Origin: Acidobacteriota bacterium | GTDB taxonomy: Bacteria > Acidobacteriota > JAAYUB01 | Assembly (NCBI GenBank): GCA_017996395.1 | Contig: JAGOHA010000015.1 | Location: 1 to 45,893 of the forward strand | Length of the DNA: 45,893 nucleotides | Reading direction: 5' to 3' | Notes under the pieces: generated by a model | What the model was told of the DNA's origin: nothing | The model's database searches: none | What the model saw: only the letters and a program-made list of their open reading frames with translations | Shown: one piece after another, positions 1 to 8,738 of the stretch | Layout of the letters: each line of letters begins with the position of its first letter | How positions within the stretch are numbered: the first letter of the stretch is position 1 | Program-made: the position numbers and the translations under genes

Positions 1-28
1 GTTTGCCGTTCACCTCGATTACGCCCAT
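1..28 (-). CDS. N-terminus of an unidentified protein (partial)
   Basis: A minus-strand ATG at 28 opens a frame reading MGVIEVNGK before the window ends. An AGGAG ribosome-binding site (complement of 36-40) lies 7 bases upstream, which supports a real start. Nine residues are too few to name a family. Confidence 0.4.
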
Positions 29-118
29 ACCCGGTCTCCTGTGTAGTCAATATGTAAAGCTTTATCTTTATTGAAATTACAATACTAAAACAGTCAACGT
101 TTGGATGCAAGCGGTACT

Positions 119-2149
119 TTACGGGAGCAGGTGCCGATCCTTCAGGATCAGGAGCAGGTGGGCGGCGGTCCAGCTGAAGTGGGACGCCCGCAGACCGCGC
201 CCCGTGACGGGGTCGTAGTTTTCGCGCAGCGGTGCGGGGGAATCGGCGGCGCCCCGCAGGTTGGCCAGGAGCTGTTCGGCCAGCGCGTCCGCTTCATGCC
301 GGAAGCCGCAGCGGCGCAGGCCGGCCAGGCCGAAGAAGGCCTGATCCAGCCAGACGGGTCCCCGCCAGTAGCCGTCCAGGGCCGCGGCGGGATGGTCGGC
401 GGACAGCGTGGGGAAGGGGAGGTGGGTGCGGAACCGGGTCGGGTCCATCAGCGCGTCGCGAACTCGCTCAGCCTGGCGCCGGGTGGCGACGCCGGCCCAC
501 AGGGGGATCCAGGCCTCCGGGCCCGGCGCCCGGACGAACGCCCCGTCCGCGAGGCGGATGTCGGCGAACAGCCCGGCTGCCTCGTCGAACATCCGGCTGC
601 GGATGAGCCGCCTGAGCCGGCCGGCTTCCCCTTCCAGCCGGTCGGCGTCGCCTCGCCGCCCGATGAGCCGGGCCAGCCGGGCCAGGCAGCGCTTCTCGGC
701 GTACAGGTAAGCGTTCAGATCCGCCGACGCCTGATCCAGTGTCCAGGCGCCGGGACCGTGGGCGACGAGCCGCGCGGCGTCGAAGCGGGCGGCGTTGTCC
801 ATGCCGCTCTCCCATTTGGCGGCGGTCAGGTCGTCGCGGGTGGAGCCGTACTCGCACAGTCCGTCGCGATCGCGGTCCCGCTGCGCGTACCACCAGCGGT
901 GGTATCGCCAGAGCCGCGGATACACCTCGCGCACAAACTCCCGGTCGCCGGTGGCGGCGTACACCGCGGCCACGGCCCAGGCGGCGAGCGGCGGCTTGGT
1001 GTTGAGCCAGTTGTCCTGGGAGCTGTCGGCGAACACGCAGTCGGCCACCATGCCCGCGTCATTCTGCCGCTCCAGCATGGCCCGGATCTGCGAGCGGGCC
1101 AGCTCCGGTTCAAACTCGGCCAGCGCGGCGGCATGCTTCCACGAGTCCCACGCCCAGAATCCGTTGAAGTACCCAACCGCGCCGGAAGGGATGACGCCGT
1201 CGTGGCGCAGCGCGCCCGCCGGGGCGCGCCAGTTGTTCACCAGTGTCATCACCGCCTTGACCGCCAGGCGGCGGCAGGAGTCGCGGCGCAGAAGCGGTGC
1301 ATCGCCGCCGAGCGCCCGGTCCAGATAGCCCTGCCAGCGTTCCCGGTTGCGGGCGAACGCGGCACCGGTGTCGGCCAGCGCCGCATCGGCCGCGGCGAGT
1401 TCGGGATCTCCACCGGACGGCGACCGCACCAGAACCAGGGCGAGCGCGGTGGCGGCACTGCCGCCGGGCGCGATCACTGTGGGCGCCGAAGAGTCCGCAC
1501 GGTATCCGGAGAAGCCACCGCCGGTGACGCGCCACGCCGGCGCATCAGGCGGCACCACGTGCAATGAGCCGGCTTCGGCACTCCAGACCGCGCGGATGCC
1601 CGCATCGCCTGTCTCCAGCCGGACGGTCGCGTCGAGGAGTTCGCCTTCCCATCGCCAGAGGACGGCCAGCGGTGACGTCGACCGATTGGTCACTTCCGCC
1701 CGCACCAGGGCCGTCGCCGCCGACGCGAAGAACAGTTCCAGCCTCACCGTCGCGCGGTCCGTTTCCGTCGACAGCCGCAGCAGTCCCGGGTAGACCGTGC
1801 GGATCATCACCGCCGGTTGCAGGGGCAGCAGCGGGGAACCGGTAGCGGCGTCCACCGGTGCGAACCGGGCGATCGAGCGGCTGAGCCACCGGCCCGGTTC
1901 CGTGAGATACGGTCCGGCAAAACCGACGGCGGTTCCGTCCGCCGGGATGGCGTAGCCATGCCAGGCTCCGCAGTCAAACAGGCAGCCGGGCGCCGGTTCA
2001 TCGGTGCAGCACGGCGTCTGACTAAGTTCGAGCACATCGGGGAAATGGCTCCAACTGGCGGCGGGGGCAGTCGTGGGACGGGAGGCCGCCGCGGCGATCA
2101 CCGCCAGGAGCAACCATGCCGTCACCACCGTCGAGCGGACACGAACCAT
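119..2149 (-). CDS. secreted GH63-type glycoside hydrolase (alpha-glucosidase/YgjK-like)
   Basis: The 676-residue product begins with a signal peptide (hydrophobic TAWLLLAVIAAAAS) and probably acts outside the cytoplasm on alpha-linked glucosides or mannosides. An N-terminal beta-rich region is followed by an (alpha/alpha)6-type catalytic domain. Two GH63 hallmarks are visible. One is NGFWAWDSWKHA with a probable catalytic acid Asp335. The other is LRENYDPVTGRG near the C-terminus with probable base Glu643, followed by HFSWTAAH. The block GPVWLDQAFFGLAGL is also typical of the family. The gene stands alone, divergent from the hydrogenase operon, so no pathway can be read from its neighbours. 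The exact substrate cannot be deduced; the related GH37 and GH15 folds are less likely. Confidence 0.82.
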   Translation of the reverse strand: MVRVRSTVVTAWLLLAVIAAAASRPTTAPAASWSHFPDVLELSQTPCCTDEPAPGCLFDCGAWHGYAIPADGTAVGFAGPYLTEPGRWLSRSIARFAPVDAATGSPLLPLQPAVMIRTVYPGLLRLSTETDRATVRLELFFASAATALVRAEVTNRSTSPLAVLWRWEGELLDATVRLETGDAGIRAVWSAEAGSLHVVPPDAPAWRVTGGGFSGYRADSSAPTVIAPGGSAATALALVLVRSPSGGDPELAAADAALADTGAAFARNRERWQGYLDRALGGDAPLLRRDSCRRLAVKAVMTLVNNWRAPAGALRHDGVIPSGAVGYFNGFWAWDSWKHAAALAEFEPELARSQIRAMLERQNDAGMVADCVFADSSQDNWLNTKPPLAAWAVAAVYAATGDREFVREVYPRLWRYHRWWYAQRDRDRDGLCEYGSTRDDLTAAKWESGMDNAARFDAARLVAHGPGAWTLDQASADLNAYLYAEKRCLARLARLIGRRGDADRLEGEAGRLRRLIRSRMFDEAAGLFADIRLADGAFVRAPGPEAWIPLWAGVATRRQAERVRDALMDPTRFRTHLPFPTLSADHPAAALDGYWRGPVWLDQAFFGLAGLRRCGFRHEADALAEQLLANLRGAADSPAPLRENYDPVTGRGLRASHFSWTAAHLLLILKDRHLLP

Positions 2150-2259
2150 CGGGGACTCCGAACGGATGTCAGATCGTCACGGCATGCCATCATCCGGTAA
2201 TCCCGTCCAAAAATCAAGTCGCCGACGGCACGATACACACCACGGGTGAGACGCTCCGG

Positions 2260-2277
2260 TTTAATGCTTCCATTAAA
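2260..2277. promoter_or_regulatory. 7-bp inverted repeat in the GH63/hydrogenase intergenic region
   Basis: TTTAATG and CATTAAA form a perfect inverted repeat around a 4-base loop, inside the AT-rich 234-bp gap between the divergent GH63 gene and hydrogenase operon. It could be an operator for either unit. No convincing -35/-10 pair was identified nearby, so function is a guess. Confidence 0.3.
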
Positions 2278-2383
2278 GTTTTATCATTGTACCTTCCATG
2301 TAATTTTGTTAAAATGCCGATTCTGTTTTACAGATGGTCGGTACCACGCGGCATTTAGGAATACTCGCTCGGAGCAGTAGTAT

Positions 2384-3835
2384 ATGGATATGCAGACGAC
2401 GGTACTGTTGGTCATCGGCGTCCCGCTGCTCGGGTCGCTGCTGATCCCGCTGCTGGGCTGGTTCAAGCTGCCGAAGGTGACAGGCTACGTCTGCGTGGCG
2501 CTCATCGGCGCCGCCCACGTCCTGTCCTGGACGCTTCTCGGCCCCGCCCTGGGCGGGATCACCACTCACTGGAGCAAGCCGCTGTACGAATGGGCCAGCT
2601 TCAGCCTGACATTCGACGCGCTGGCCGCCTTTATGGCGTTCACCGCCTCCCTGATCGCCACGCTCATCGCCATCTACTCGCTGGGCTACATCGAGCACGG
2701 CGAGGACGAGCCGGAGTACTACTTCGTCGTGACCCTCTTCCTGGGCGCGATGATGGGGCTGGTGTTCTCCTCCAACCTGTTGTTCCTGTACTTGTTCTGG
2801 GAGATCTCGGCGCTGGCCTGCTGGCGGTTGATCGGCTACTTCCGGGAGCCCGACTACATCTGGAAAGCCGACAAGGCGTTCCTGGTGACCTTCGGCGGCG
2901 CGGTGTTCATGCTGCTGGGATTCGCCCTGGTGTTCGCCCAGTACGGCACGTTCGAGCTCGCCGAGCTGCGCGGCCAGGAGATCGGACCCGTCGCCCTGCT
3001 CCTCATCCTGCTCGGCGTGTTCTCCAAGAGCGCCACGGTGCCGCTGCACACGTGGCTGCCCGATGCCGGCGTGGCGCCCTCCACCATCACCTCGCTGCTG
3101 CACGCCGCCATCCTCGTCAAGATCGGCCTGTACGGCTTTGCCCGCATGTTCGCCAACGGCCTGGTGATACCGCCGGCCTGGGAGACGGGCATCCTCATCG
3201 CCGCCCTGGTCAGCGCGTTCGTGTCGGCCTGCGCGGCGCTGCGCGAAACCAACATCAAGCGCATGCTGGCCTACTCGACGGTGAGCCAGATCGGCTACAC
3301 ATTCCTGGGGCTGGCCGCCTTCACCCATTTCGGGTACATCGGCGCCCTGCTGTACATCCTGGCCCACGGCCTTGCCAAGGGCGGCCTCTTCCTCTGCGCC
3401 GGCATCATCGAGCACGGCACCCACACCAAGGACATGACCAAGATGGGCGGACTCATCCAGAAGATGCCCATCACGGCCTTCTGCTATATCGTCTGCGCCC
3501 TGAGCATCGCGGGCATCCCGCCCATGGCCGGGTTCTTCTCCAAGTACTTCGTCATCTCCGGCCTGGTCGAGGGCGGACACACCTACATCGCCGGCTTGGC
3601 GATCCTGACCGCGGTGGTCACGCTGCTGTATATGCTCAAGAGCTTCCATGTGATCTTCATGGGGGCGCCGCGCGGCGAGTCCCACCATGAGGGTTCGCCC
3701 GTGATGGTGGGCGTGGTGGCCGTGCTGGCGGTGCTCACCGTCATCGTGGGGGCCCTGATGCATCTGCCCTTCGAACTGGCCCGCGTGGCCGACGGGGAAC
3801 GCCTGGTCCAGGTGTTCACCTTCCTGTGGAGGTAA
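2384..3835 (+). CDS. antiporter-like membrane subunit 1 of group 4 hydrogenase (NuoM/MrpD/HyfB-like)
   Basis: This is a 483-residue polytopic protein of the proton-translocating NuoL/M/N-MrpA/D family. Conserved charged positions are present: Glu in YLFWEISAL, Lys in SKSATVPLHTWLPDA, Lys in ILVKIGLYG, and Lys in the ETNIKRMLAYSTVSQIGY broken-helix segment. These residues carry protons or Na+ in complex I and Mrp antiporters. It is the first gene of a twelve-gene operon ending with the hydrogenase maturation protease, so it should belong to the ion-pumping arm. The start at 2384 has a weak GGAG about 10 bases upstream; ATG at 2390 is an alternative. Assignment to the antiporter family is firm; the one-to-one match to NuoL, M or N is not. 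Confidence 0.9.
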   Translation: MDMQTTVLLVIGVPLLGSLLIPLLGWFKLPKVTGYVCVALIGAAHVLSWTLLGPALGGITTHWSKPLYEWASFSLTFDALAAFMAFTASLIATLIAIYSLGYIEHGEDEPEYYFVVTLFLGAMMGLVFSSNLLFLYLFWEISALACWRLIGYFREPDYIWKADKAFLVTFGGAVFMLLGFALVFAQYGTFELAELRGQEIGPVALLLILLGVFSKSATVPLHTWLPDAGVAPSTITSLLHAAILVKIGLYGFARMFANGLVIPPAWETGILIAALVSAFVSACAALRETNIKRMLAYSTVSQIGYTFLGLAAFTHFGYIGALLYILAHGLAKGGLFLCAGIIEHGTHTKDMTKMGGLIQKMPITAFCYIVCALSIAGIPPMAGFFSKYFVISGLVEGGHTYIAGLAILTAVVTLLYMLKSFHVIFMGAPRGESHHEGSPVMVGVVAVLAVLTVIVGALMHLPFELARVADGERLVQVFTFLWR

Positions 3836-3838
3836 GCC

Positions 3839-5656
3839 ATGAACGCTGACGTCCTGTTGCTGCTGCCCATCATCGTGCCCCTCGTCTGCGCCGGGCTGAT
3901 CCTCCCCATCTTCCGCAAGCGGAGCGTCGCGCTCGCCTGGCTCGCCCTGCTGGCCGTGGTGGTCTCGGCCGCGGCGTTCCTGCTGGTCGCCGGCGGACCG
4001 GCGGTCCAGTTCGCCATCCCCTGGATGGAGCTGTTCCGCCTGGAGTTCAGCCTGACGGGCTGGAAGGCGTTCCTCCTCTTCTTCGTGTTCGCGTTCCAGT
4101 TGATGACCGCGGTGTACTGTCTGGGGGCGATCCGCCGGGTGGCCAAGCCGCTGCTGTTCCTCGCCTTCGTCCTGGTCGCCTTCGCCGCCGCCTGCGGCGT
4201 AGTTCTGACCGACAACCTGCTGTTCCTGCTCATCGCCTGGGAGGTCTTCCTGGTGGCCCTCTACGCGGTGATCCACAGCTCCGGCGACGGGGCCGAGGGC
4301 GTGGCCATGAAGGCCCTGGTGATCGGCGGGAGCAGCGACTTCCTGATGATCCTCGGGCTGATGCTCTATTTCGCCGTCTCGGGCGGCACAGCCATGGACG
4401 CCCACCTGCCGGTGGCGCAAAGCACCGCGTCGTTCCTGTCCTTCCTGTTGCTGTTCCTGGGTGCCGGCGCCAAGGCGGGGATGTTCCCGTTCCATACCTG
4501 GATCCCCGACGCGGCCGAGGTGATGCCCGCCGCCGGTTTTGCGGCCCTGCCGGCCTCGCTGGAAAAAGTGCTGGGGATCTATTTCCTGTTCATCGTGAGC
4601 TACCAGATGTTCGCGCTGAACGAGGCGGCCCGGATTGTGATGTACGCGTTCGGCCTGATCACGGTGTTCGTGTCCATCGTGCCGGCGCTGGTGGAGGAGA
4701 ACCTGCGCAAGGTGCTCGCCCTGACGGCGATCTCCCCCGTCGGCTTCATGGTCGCCGGGCTGGCCACGTCGGAAGTCGCCGGCATGGCCGGCGCCCTGCT
4801 GTACATGCTCACCCACGCCACCTACAAGTCCTGCATGTTCCTCGCGGTGGGCCAGTTCGAGGAGCACGCCGGCGGCGCCCGCCTGTCGGCCCTGCAGGGG
4901 ATCGCCCGGCTGCTGCCGTTGTCGGGCCTGGGCTTCCTGCTGGCGTTCACCGCCGCCGTCTCGCTGCCGCCCACCGGCGGATTCATCGCCAAGGATTTGA
5001 TCTTCGAAGGGGTGGTGGAGCGCGGCCATTACCTGGTGTTTCTCGCGCTGTGGATCGGAGCCATTCTGAACATGGCCGTGTTCTGCAAGGTCATCGCCGT
5101 CCTGTGGGGGCGCGTCGAGGACCGGCCGGTCCCGGCCGCGGCCACCCTGACGGCGCCGGTGCTGGTGCTGGGAATCGGCGCGGTGCTGACGGGCTGGATC
5201 TTCACCCTGGCCGCACCGGTGTTCGGGGCCGTCCTCCCCGTGGAGCACGCCGGCTGGATCGCGGCTGTGTGGCATCTCTCCCCGCTGACGGTGGCCTCCT
5301 ACTCCATCTACCTGTTCGGCGCCCTGCTGTTCTTCGCCGCCCGTGCGCGCGCCGCGGAGCCCGCGGCGACCTTCGCGTCGCTTCGGCAGTCGCCGGTGCT
5401 GGGCCGCACGCTGGAACTGGCCCGTCAGAAAAAGTTTGACGGTTACGAGATCGGCGTGAAGGTGGTCAACTGGATCGCCGAGCTGGTCTTCCGTCGGTTC
5501 GAGCGGCTCATCGACGAGGTTGCCGACTGGATCATCCGAATCGGCCGCGCCTTCTCCGGCGCCCTGCTCAGCGCCCCGCACGACGGCACCTACAGCACCT
5601 ACCTGGGCTGGGTGATCGTGGGGCTGGCGATCGTGGCCGCTCTGATTTTTGTCTAA
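3839..5656 (+). CDS. antiporter-like membrane subunit 2 of group 4 hydrogenase (NuoL/HyfB-like)
   Basis: The 605-residue protein is the largest and most divergent of the three antiporter-like subunits. It keeps the key segments: Glu in LIAWEVFLVALY, Lys in GAKAGMFPFHTWIPDA, Lys in ASLEKVLGIY, and ENLRKVLALTAISPVGF. About 100 residues at the C-terminus follow the antiporter core, with an amphipathic stretch (NWIAELVFRRFERLIDEVAD) and a final transmembrane helix. This recalls the lateral extension of NuoL or the C-terminus of HyfB-type proteins, though homology was not tested. It starts 4 bases after the previous stop, so the two genes are very probably co-translated. Ion specificity cannot be read. 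Confidence 0.87.
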   Translation: MNADVLLLLPIIVPLVCAGLILPIFRKRSVALAWLALLAVVVSAAAFLLVAGGPAVQFAIPWMELFRLEFSLTGWKAFLLFFVFAFQLMTAVYCLGAIRRVAKPLLFLAFVLVAFAAACGVVLTDNLLFLLIAWEVFLVALYAVIHSSGDGAEGVAMKALVIGGSSDFLMILGLMLYFAVSGGTAMDAHLPVAQSTASFLSFLLLFLGAGAKAGMFPFHTWIPDAAEVMPAAGFAALPASLEKVLGIYFLFIVSYQMFALNEAARIVMYAFGLITVFVSIVPALVEENLRKVLALTAISPVGFMVAGLATSEVAGMAGALLYMLTHATYKSCMFLAVGQFEEHAGGARLSALQGIARLLPLSGLGFLLAFTAAVSLPPTGGFIAKDLIFEGVVERGHYLVFLALWIGAILNMAVFCKVIAVLWGRVEDRPVPAAATLTAPVLVLGIGAVLTGWIFTLAAPVFGAVLPVEHAGWIAAVWHLSPLTVASYSIYLFGALLFFAARARAAEPAATFASLRQSPVLGRTLELARQKKFDGYEIGVKVVNWIAELVFRRFERLIDEVADWIIRIGRAFSGALLSAPHDGTYSTYLGWVIVGLAIVAALIFV

Positions 5657-5693
5657 GCCCATCGACGGGAACGTAACGCCTCTGAGGTAGCTT

Positions 5694-7133
5694 ATGATTA
5701 CGAATATCGGATTGATGCTGCTGCTGCCGCTGGCCGCCGTCATCCTGATGCCGTGGGTGTCCCGGCTGCATCGGCGCGCCGCGGATGTCCTGGCCGCGCT
5801 GGCCGGGCTTGGCCTCGTCGGCCTGTGCCTGCGGTTCATCCCGCTGCACGGGGAGACCCTGACGCTGCGGGCGCTGAACACGCAGTTCTCCGTGGACGGT
5901 CTGAGCCTGCTGTTTCTCGTGGTGGTCAACGTCGTCGGGTTCTTCTGCATCCTCTACTCCATCGACTACATGAACCACTACGACGGCCGGGGCAAATTCT
6001 ACGCGCTGCTCCTGCTGATGGTGCTCGGCCTGAACGGCGTGCTGCTGGTGCGCGACCTGTTCAGCCTGTACGTGTACCTGGAGATCGTCTCCATCGCCTC
6101 CTACGTCCTGGTGGCGTTCAGCCTGAAGTGGGACGGCATCGAGTCGGCGCTCAAGTACCTGCTGTTGTCGGTGGTGGCCACGGGTCTGATCCTCGTCGGC
6201 CTGGGGATCATGTACCTGAACCTGGGCACGCTGGAATTCGCCGAGCTCAAGCTGCTGCTGGCCGCGGGGAGCGGGCCCAACACCGTCTTCCTGCTGGCGG
6301 CCGCGCTGTTCATCGCCGGTTTCGGGCTGAAGGCGGCGATCATGCCGTTCCATGCCTGGCTGCCCGACGCCCACCCCTCGGCGCCGGCGCCCATCTCGGC
6401 GATGCTGAGCGGCGTGGTGATCAAGGTGGCCGGCGTCTACGCCCTGACCCGGCTCTTCTTCGACATCTACCCGTCGCCGGCCCGGATCCTGAACGTGTTC
6501 CTGATCCTGGGCGTCGTCTCGATGATCGGCGGCGCGCTGATCGCCTATTTCCAGAGCGACATCAAGCGGATGTTCGCCTACTCCAGCATCAGCCAGATCG
6601 GCTACATCCTCATCGGACTGGGTTTGGGCAACCCGCTGGGCCTGATCGGGGCGCTGTTCCATGTGCTCAACCACGCCCTGTTCAAGTCCCTGCTGTTCTT
6701 GAACAGCGGGGCCCTGCAGTATCGGACCCACACCCGCGACATGAACGAGATGGGCGGCCTGGAGCACCGGATGCGCGTCACCGGGATCACCAGCATCTTC
6801 GGGACGCTGTCGATCGCCGGCGTGCCGCCGTTCAACGGGTTCTGGAGCAAGCTGTTCATCATCCTGGGCGCGCTGGCCGCCAAGCAGTACGTCGTGGCGG
6901 TGCTGGCCATTTTCCTGAGCGTCTTCACCCTGGGCTATTTCCTGCTCATGCAGCGGCGGGTCTTCTTCGGCAAGCTCAACCTGAAGTGGCAGGATCTCAA
7001 GGAAGTGCCGCTGACCATGTCGCTGGCGATGATTTTCCTGGCGGCGCAGTGCCTGCTCGTGGGCATCTTCTTCAACGAGGTGCTGCGGTACCTGGTGGAA
7101 CCCGCGGCCGCCATCCTGCTGGGAGGGAAGTGA
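5694..7133 (+). CDS. antiporter-like membrane subunit 3 of group 4 hydrogenase (MrpD/MbhH/NuoN-like)
   Basis: A 479-residue polytopic membrane protein with the canonical antiporter set: Glu in SLYVYLEIVSIASYVL, Lys in FGLKAAIMPFHAWLPDAHP, Lys in GVVIKVAGVYAL, and QSDIKRMFAYSSISQIGY. Its compact length and the LPDAHPSAPAPISAMLSG segment are closest to MrpD, MbhH and NuoN. The TTATG start at 5694 follows a GAGG-type site. It is the third ion-pump module in the operon; archaeal Mbh hydrogenases have a single MrpD-like subunit, whereas complex I and Hyf have three. Next gene begins 2 bases after its stop. Confidence 0.9.
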   Translation: MITNIGLMLLLPLAAVILMPWVSRLHRRAADVLAALAGLGLVGLCLRFIPLHGETLTLRALNTQFSVDGLSLLFLVVVNVVGFFCILYSIDYMNHYDGRGKFYALLLLMVLGLNGVLLVRDLFSLYVYLEIVSIASYVLVAFSLKWDGIESALKYLLLSVVATGLILVGLGIMYLNLGTLEFAELKLLLAAGSGPNTVFLLAAALFIAGFGLKAAIMPFHAWLPDAHPSAPAPISAMLSGVVIKVAGVYALTRLFFDIYPSPARILNVFLILGVVSMIGGALIAYFQSDIKRMFAYSSISQIGYILIGLGLGNPLGLIGALFHVLNHALFKSLLFLNSGALQYRTHTRDMNEMGGLEHRMRVTGITSIFGTLSIAGVPPFNGFWSKLFIILGALAAKQYVVAVLAIFLSVFTLGYFLLMQRRVFFGKLNLKWQDLKEVPLTMSLAMIFLAAQCLLVGIFFNEVLRYLVEPAAAILLGGK

Positions 7134-7134
7134 C

Positions 7135-7629
7135 ATGCTGCTATACGCTTCACTCGTCTTGCTGGTCATCTTTGCCATTCTGGTCTGCTTCTTCAAAGAC
7201 CTGCTGTACGCGGCCGTGTCGCTGGCGCTGGCGAGCGTGATGCTGTCGGCGGTGCTGTTCCAGTACGGGGCCAACATCGCCGCGGTGTTCGAGCTCAGCG
7301 TCTGCGCCGGGCTGATCACGGTGCTGTTTGTTTCCACGGTGAGCATGACGAAGGACTCGGACCAGGCCAACGAATCCCGGCTGCCGGCCTACTTCCTCCC
7401 CTTCATCCTGGTGCTCTTCCTGGGACTGGACTTCTTCCTGGTGAAGTGGTTGGCGGGCTCGACCCTCGTGGGCGCCGGCTTCCCGGCGACTCCCGGTCTG
7501 ACCTTTCAAAATGCGTTCTGGGGACAGCGCATGACCGATATCGTCGGCCAGGTAAGCCTGATTCTGGTGGGCGTGTTCGGCATCTTAACCATCATGCGGG
7601 CGTTGTCCGAGAGGAGGAAACATGACTGA
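7135..7629 (+). CDS. NuoJ/MrpB-like membrane subunit of group 4 hydrogenase
   Basis: A 164-residue protein with about five hydrophobic helices. The segment AVFELSVCAGLITVLFVSTVSM matches the conserved helix of NuoJ and the DUF4040/MbhD-type subunits, where a pi-bulge and a conserved Glu link the redox arm to the antiporters. In complex I-like machines this subunit passes conformational and electrostatic changes into the membrane arm. Its ATG follows GGGAGG at the end of the preceding gene, and its last 8 bases overlap the next gene, indicating translational coupling. Confidence 0.8.
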   Translation: MLLYASLVLLVIFAILVCFFKDLLYAAVSLALASVMLSAVLFQYGANIAAVFELSVCAGLITVLFVSTVSMTKDSDQANESRLPAYFLPFILVLFLGLDFFLVKWLAGSTLVGAGFPATPGLTFQNAFWGQRMTDIVGQVSLILVGVFGILTIMRALSERRKHD

Positions 7630-7930
7630 GGACGTCATCCTGCTGCTGCTCAGCGGCCTGCTGCTGTTCATGGTGGGCGTGTATCTGATGTTCGCCTACC
7701 GCAATCTGCTCCGGATCATCCTCGGCGTCGAGGTCATGGCCAAGGGTGTCACACTGGTTCTCCTGGCTGCGGGCGTCTTTCGGGGCAGCGTGGACTACAT
7801 CCAGGCCCTGATCGTGACCTTCATCATCGTCGAGACCATCCTGGCCGCGGTGGTGCTGGCGATCACCTTCGTCGCCCAGCGGATTTACAACTCCCTCGAC
7901 ATCCGCAATCTGTCGAAGCTGAAGGGGTAG
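7622..7930 (+). CDS. NuoK/MrpC-like membrane subunit of group 4 hydrogenase
   Basis: A 102-residue, three-helix protein with the NuoK/MrpC/MnhC pattern: GVYLMFAYRNLLRIILGVEVMAKGVTLVLLAAG, then QALIVTFIIVETILAAVVLAI. The Glu in ILGVEVMAKG and the Glu in IIVETILAAV correspond to the two membrane glutamates that NuoK uses in proton transfer. An AGGAGG site lies inside the end of the upstream gene and the two genes overlap by 8 bases. In the complex it should sit between the NuoJ-like helix bundle and the antiporters. Confidence 0.85.
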   Translation: MTEDVILLLLSGLLLFMVGVYLMFAYRNLLRIILGVEVMAKGVTLVLLAAGVFRGSVDYIQALIVTFIIVETILAAVVLAITFVAQRIYNSLDIRNLSKLKG

Positions 7931-7934
7931 TGCC

Positions 7935-8267
7935 ATGGACCTGAACATTCTGCTCTCTCCGCCGGTCGCGTTTGTCATCTTCCTGGGAATCAGCGCATTG
8001 CTGTACCTGGCGGGCCGGTTGATCGGCGCCCGGCCGAATCCGGAGCCGGGCAAGGCCGAGACCTACGCCTGCGGCGAGAATTTCCATCCCGATAAATTCA
8101 CCTTCGCGTACCGCCGCTTCTTCATCGCGGCCATTTTCTTCACCGTCATGCACGTGGCCGTGCTGACCATCGCCACGGTGCCGGGTGGCGCGCTGGCCTT
8201 CCGGGCGTTGGGCTACCTGGCGGTGATCGCGCTGTCGGTTTCCATCCTGTTCGTGGATTTTGATTAG
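7935..8267 (+). CDS. NuoA/MbhI-like small membrane subunit of group 4 hydrogenase
   Basis: A 110-residue protein with three hydrophobic helices. The segment ETYACGENFHPDKFTFAYRRFF resembles the cysteine-containing loop of NuoA (YECGE...), and position just before the small subunit matches both NuoA in nuo operons and MbhI in mbh operons. The family is believed to bridge the redox module and the antiporter arm. It begins 4 bases after the NuoK-like gene. The NuoA assignment rests on one loop, topology and synteny. Confidence 0.7.
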   Translation: MDLNILLSPPVAFVIFLGISALLYLAGRLIGARPNPEPGKAETYACGENFHPDKFTFAYRRFFIAAIFFTVMHVAVLTIATVPGGALAFRALGYLAVIALSVSILFVDFD

Positions 8268-8288
8268 ACTTCTGCAAGGAGTGATGTC

Positions 8289-8723
8289 GTGTTCAAGAAA
8301 CTGGTCAAGTGGGCCCGGGTCAAATCCCCGTGGATCCTGCATTTCAACTCCGGGGCGTGCAACGCCTGCGACATCGAGATCCTGGCGTCGCTGATGCCCC
8401 ATTACGACCTGGAGCGGTTCGGCGTCATGCTCAAGGCGTCGCCCCGCCACGCGGACGTGCTGGTCTGCAGCGGTTCGGTCACCAAGCAGATCGCCCCGCG
8501 ACTGAAGCGAATCTACGAGCAGATGCCCGACCCCAAGTTCGTCGTCGCGGTGGGCGCGTGCGCATGTAGTGGCGGAGCGTTCAGGGGATGTTATAATGTA
8601 TTGGGCGGTATAGATTCCGTGATCCCGGTATCCGCCTACATCCCGGGCTGCCCGGTCAAACCGGAAGCGATCATTGACGGCGTGGCCAAGCTGCTGGCGC
8701 AGCTGGACAAAGAATCAGCCTAG
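8289..8723 (+). CDS. [NiFe] hydrogenase group 4 small subunit (NuoB/EchC/MbhJ-like)
   Basis: A 144-residue electron-transfer subunit that binds the proximal [4Fe-4S] cluster next to the NiFe centre. The ligands are visible: Cys24 and Cys27 in GACNACDIE, Cys91 in VGACACSGG, and Cys121 in IPGCPVKPE. GACNACDIE is the form seen in membrane-bound hydrogenases of the Ech/Mbh/Hyc type. It lacks the Tat signal and second cluster domain of uptake hydrogenases, as usual for group 4. The start is GTG. Codons near 8580-8600 are unusually AT-rich and contain a perfect extended -10 motif. Confidence 0.93.
   Translation: MFKKLVKWARVKSPWILHFNSGACNACDIEILASLMPHYDLERFGVMLKASPRHADVLVCSGSVTKQIAPRLKRIYEQMPDPKFVVAVGACACSGGAFRGCYNVLGGIDSVIPVSAYIPGCPVKPEAIIDGVAKLLAQLDKESA
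8592..8597 (+). promoter_or_regulatory. possible intragenic extended -10 element
   Basis: TG-T-TATAAT (8589-8597) is a perfect extended -10 sequence inside the small-subunit gene, in the middle of GC-rich coding DNA. No -35 match is present at 17 bp. It could give extra transcription of the downstream redox-module genes or be a chance product of the codons used. Confidence 0.25.
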
Positions 8724-8738
8724 CTGCAGGAGGTGGTT

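Noticed and set aside
2309-5950. A 1213-codon open frame antisense to the first two hydrogenase membrane genes
   Set aside because: Its product is a low-complexity string of His, Gln, Glu, Gly and Arg. It is a by-product of GC-rich third positions opposite clearly conserved genes.
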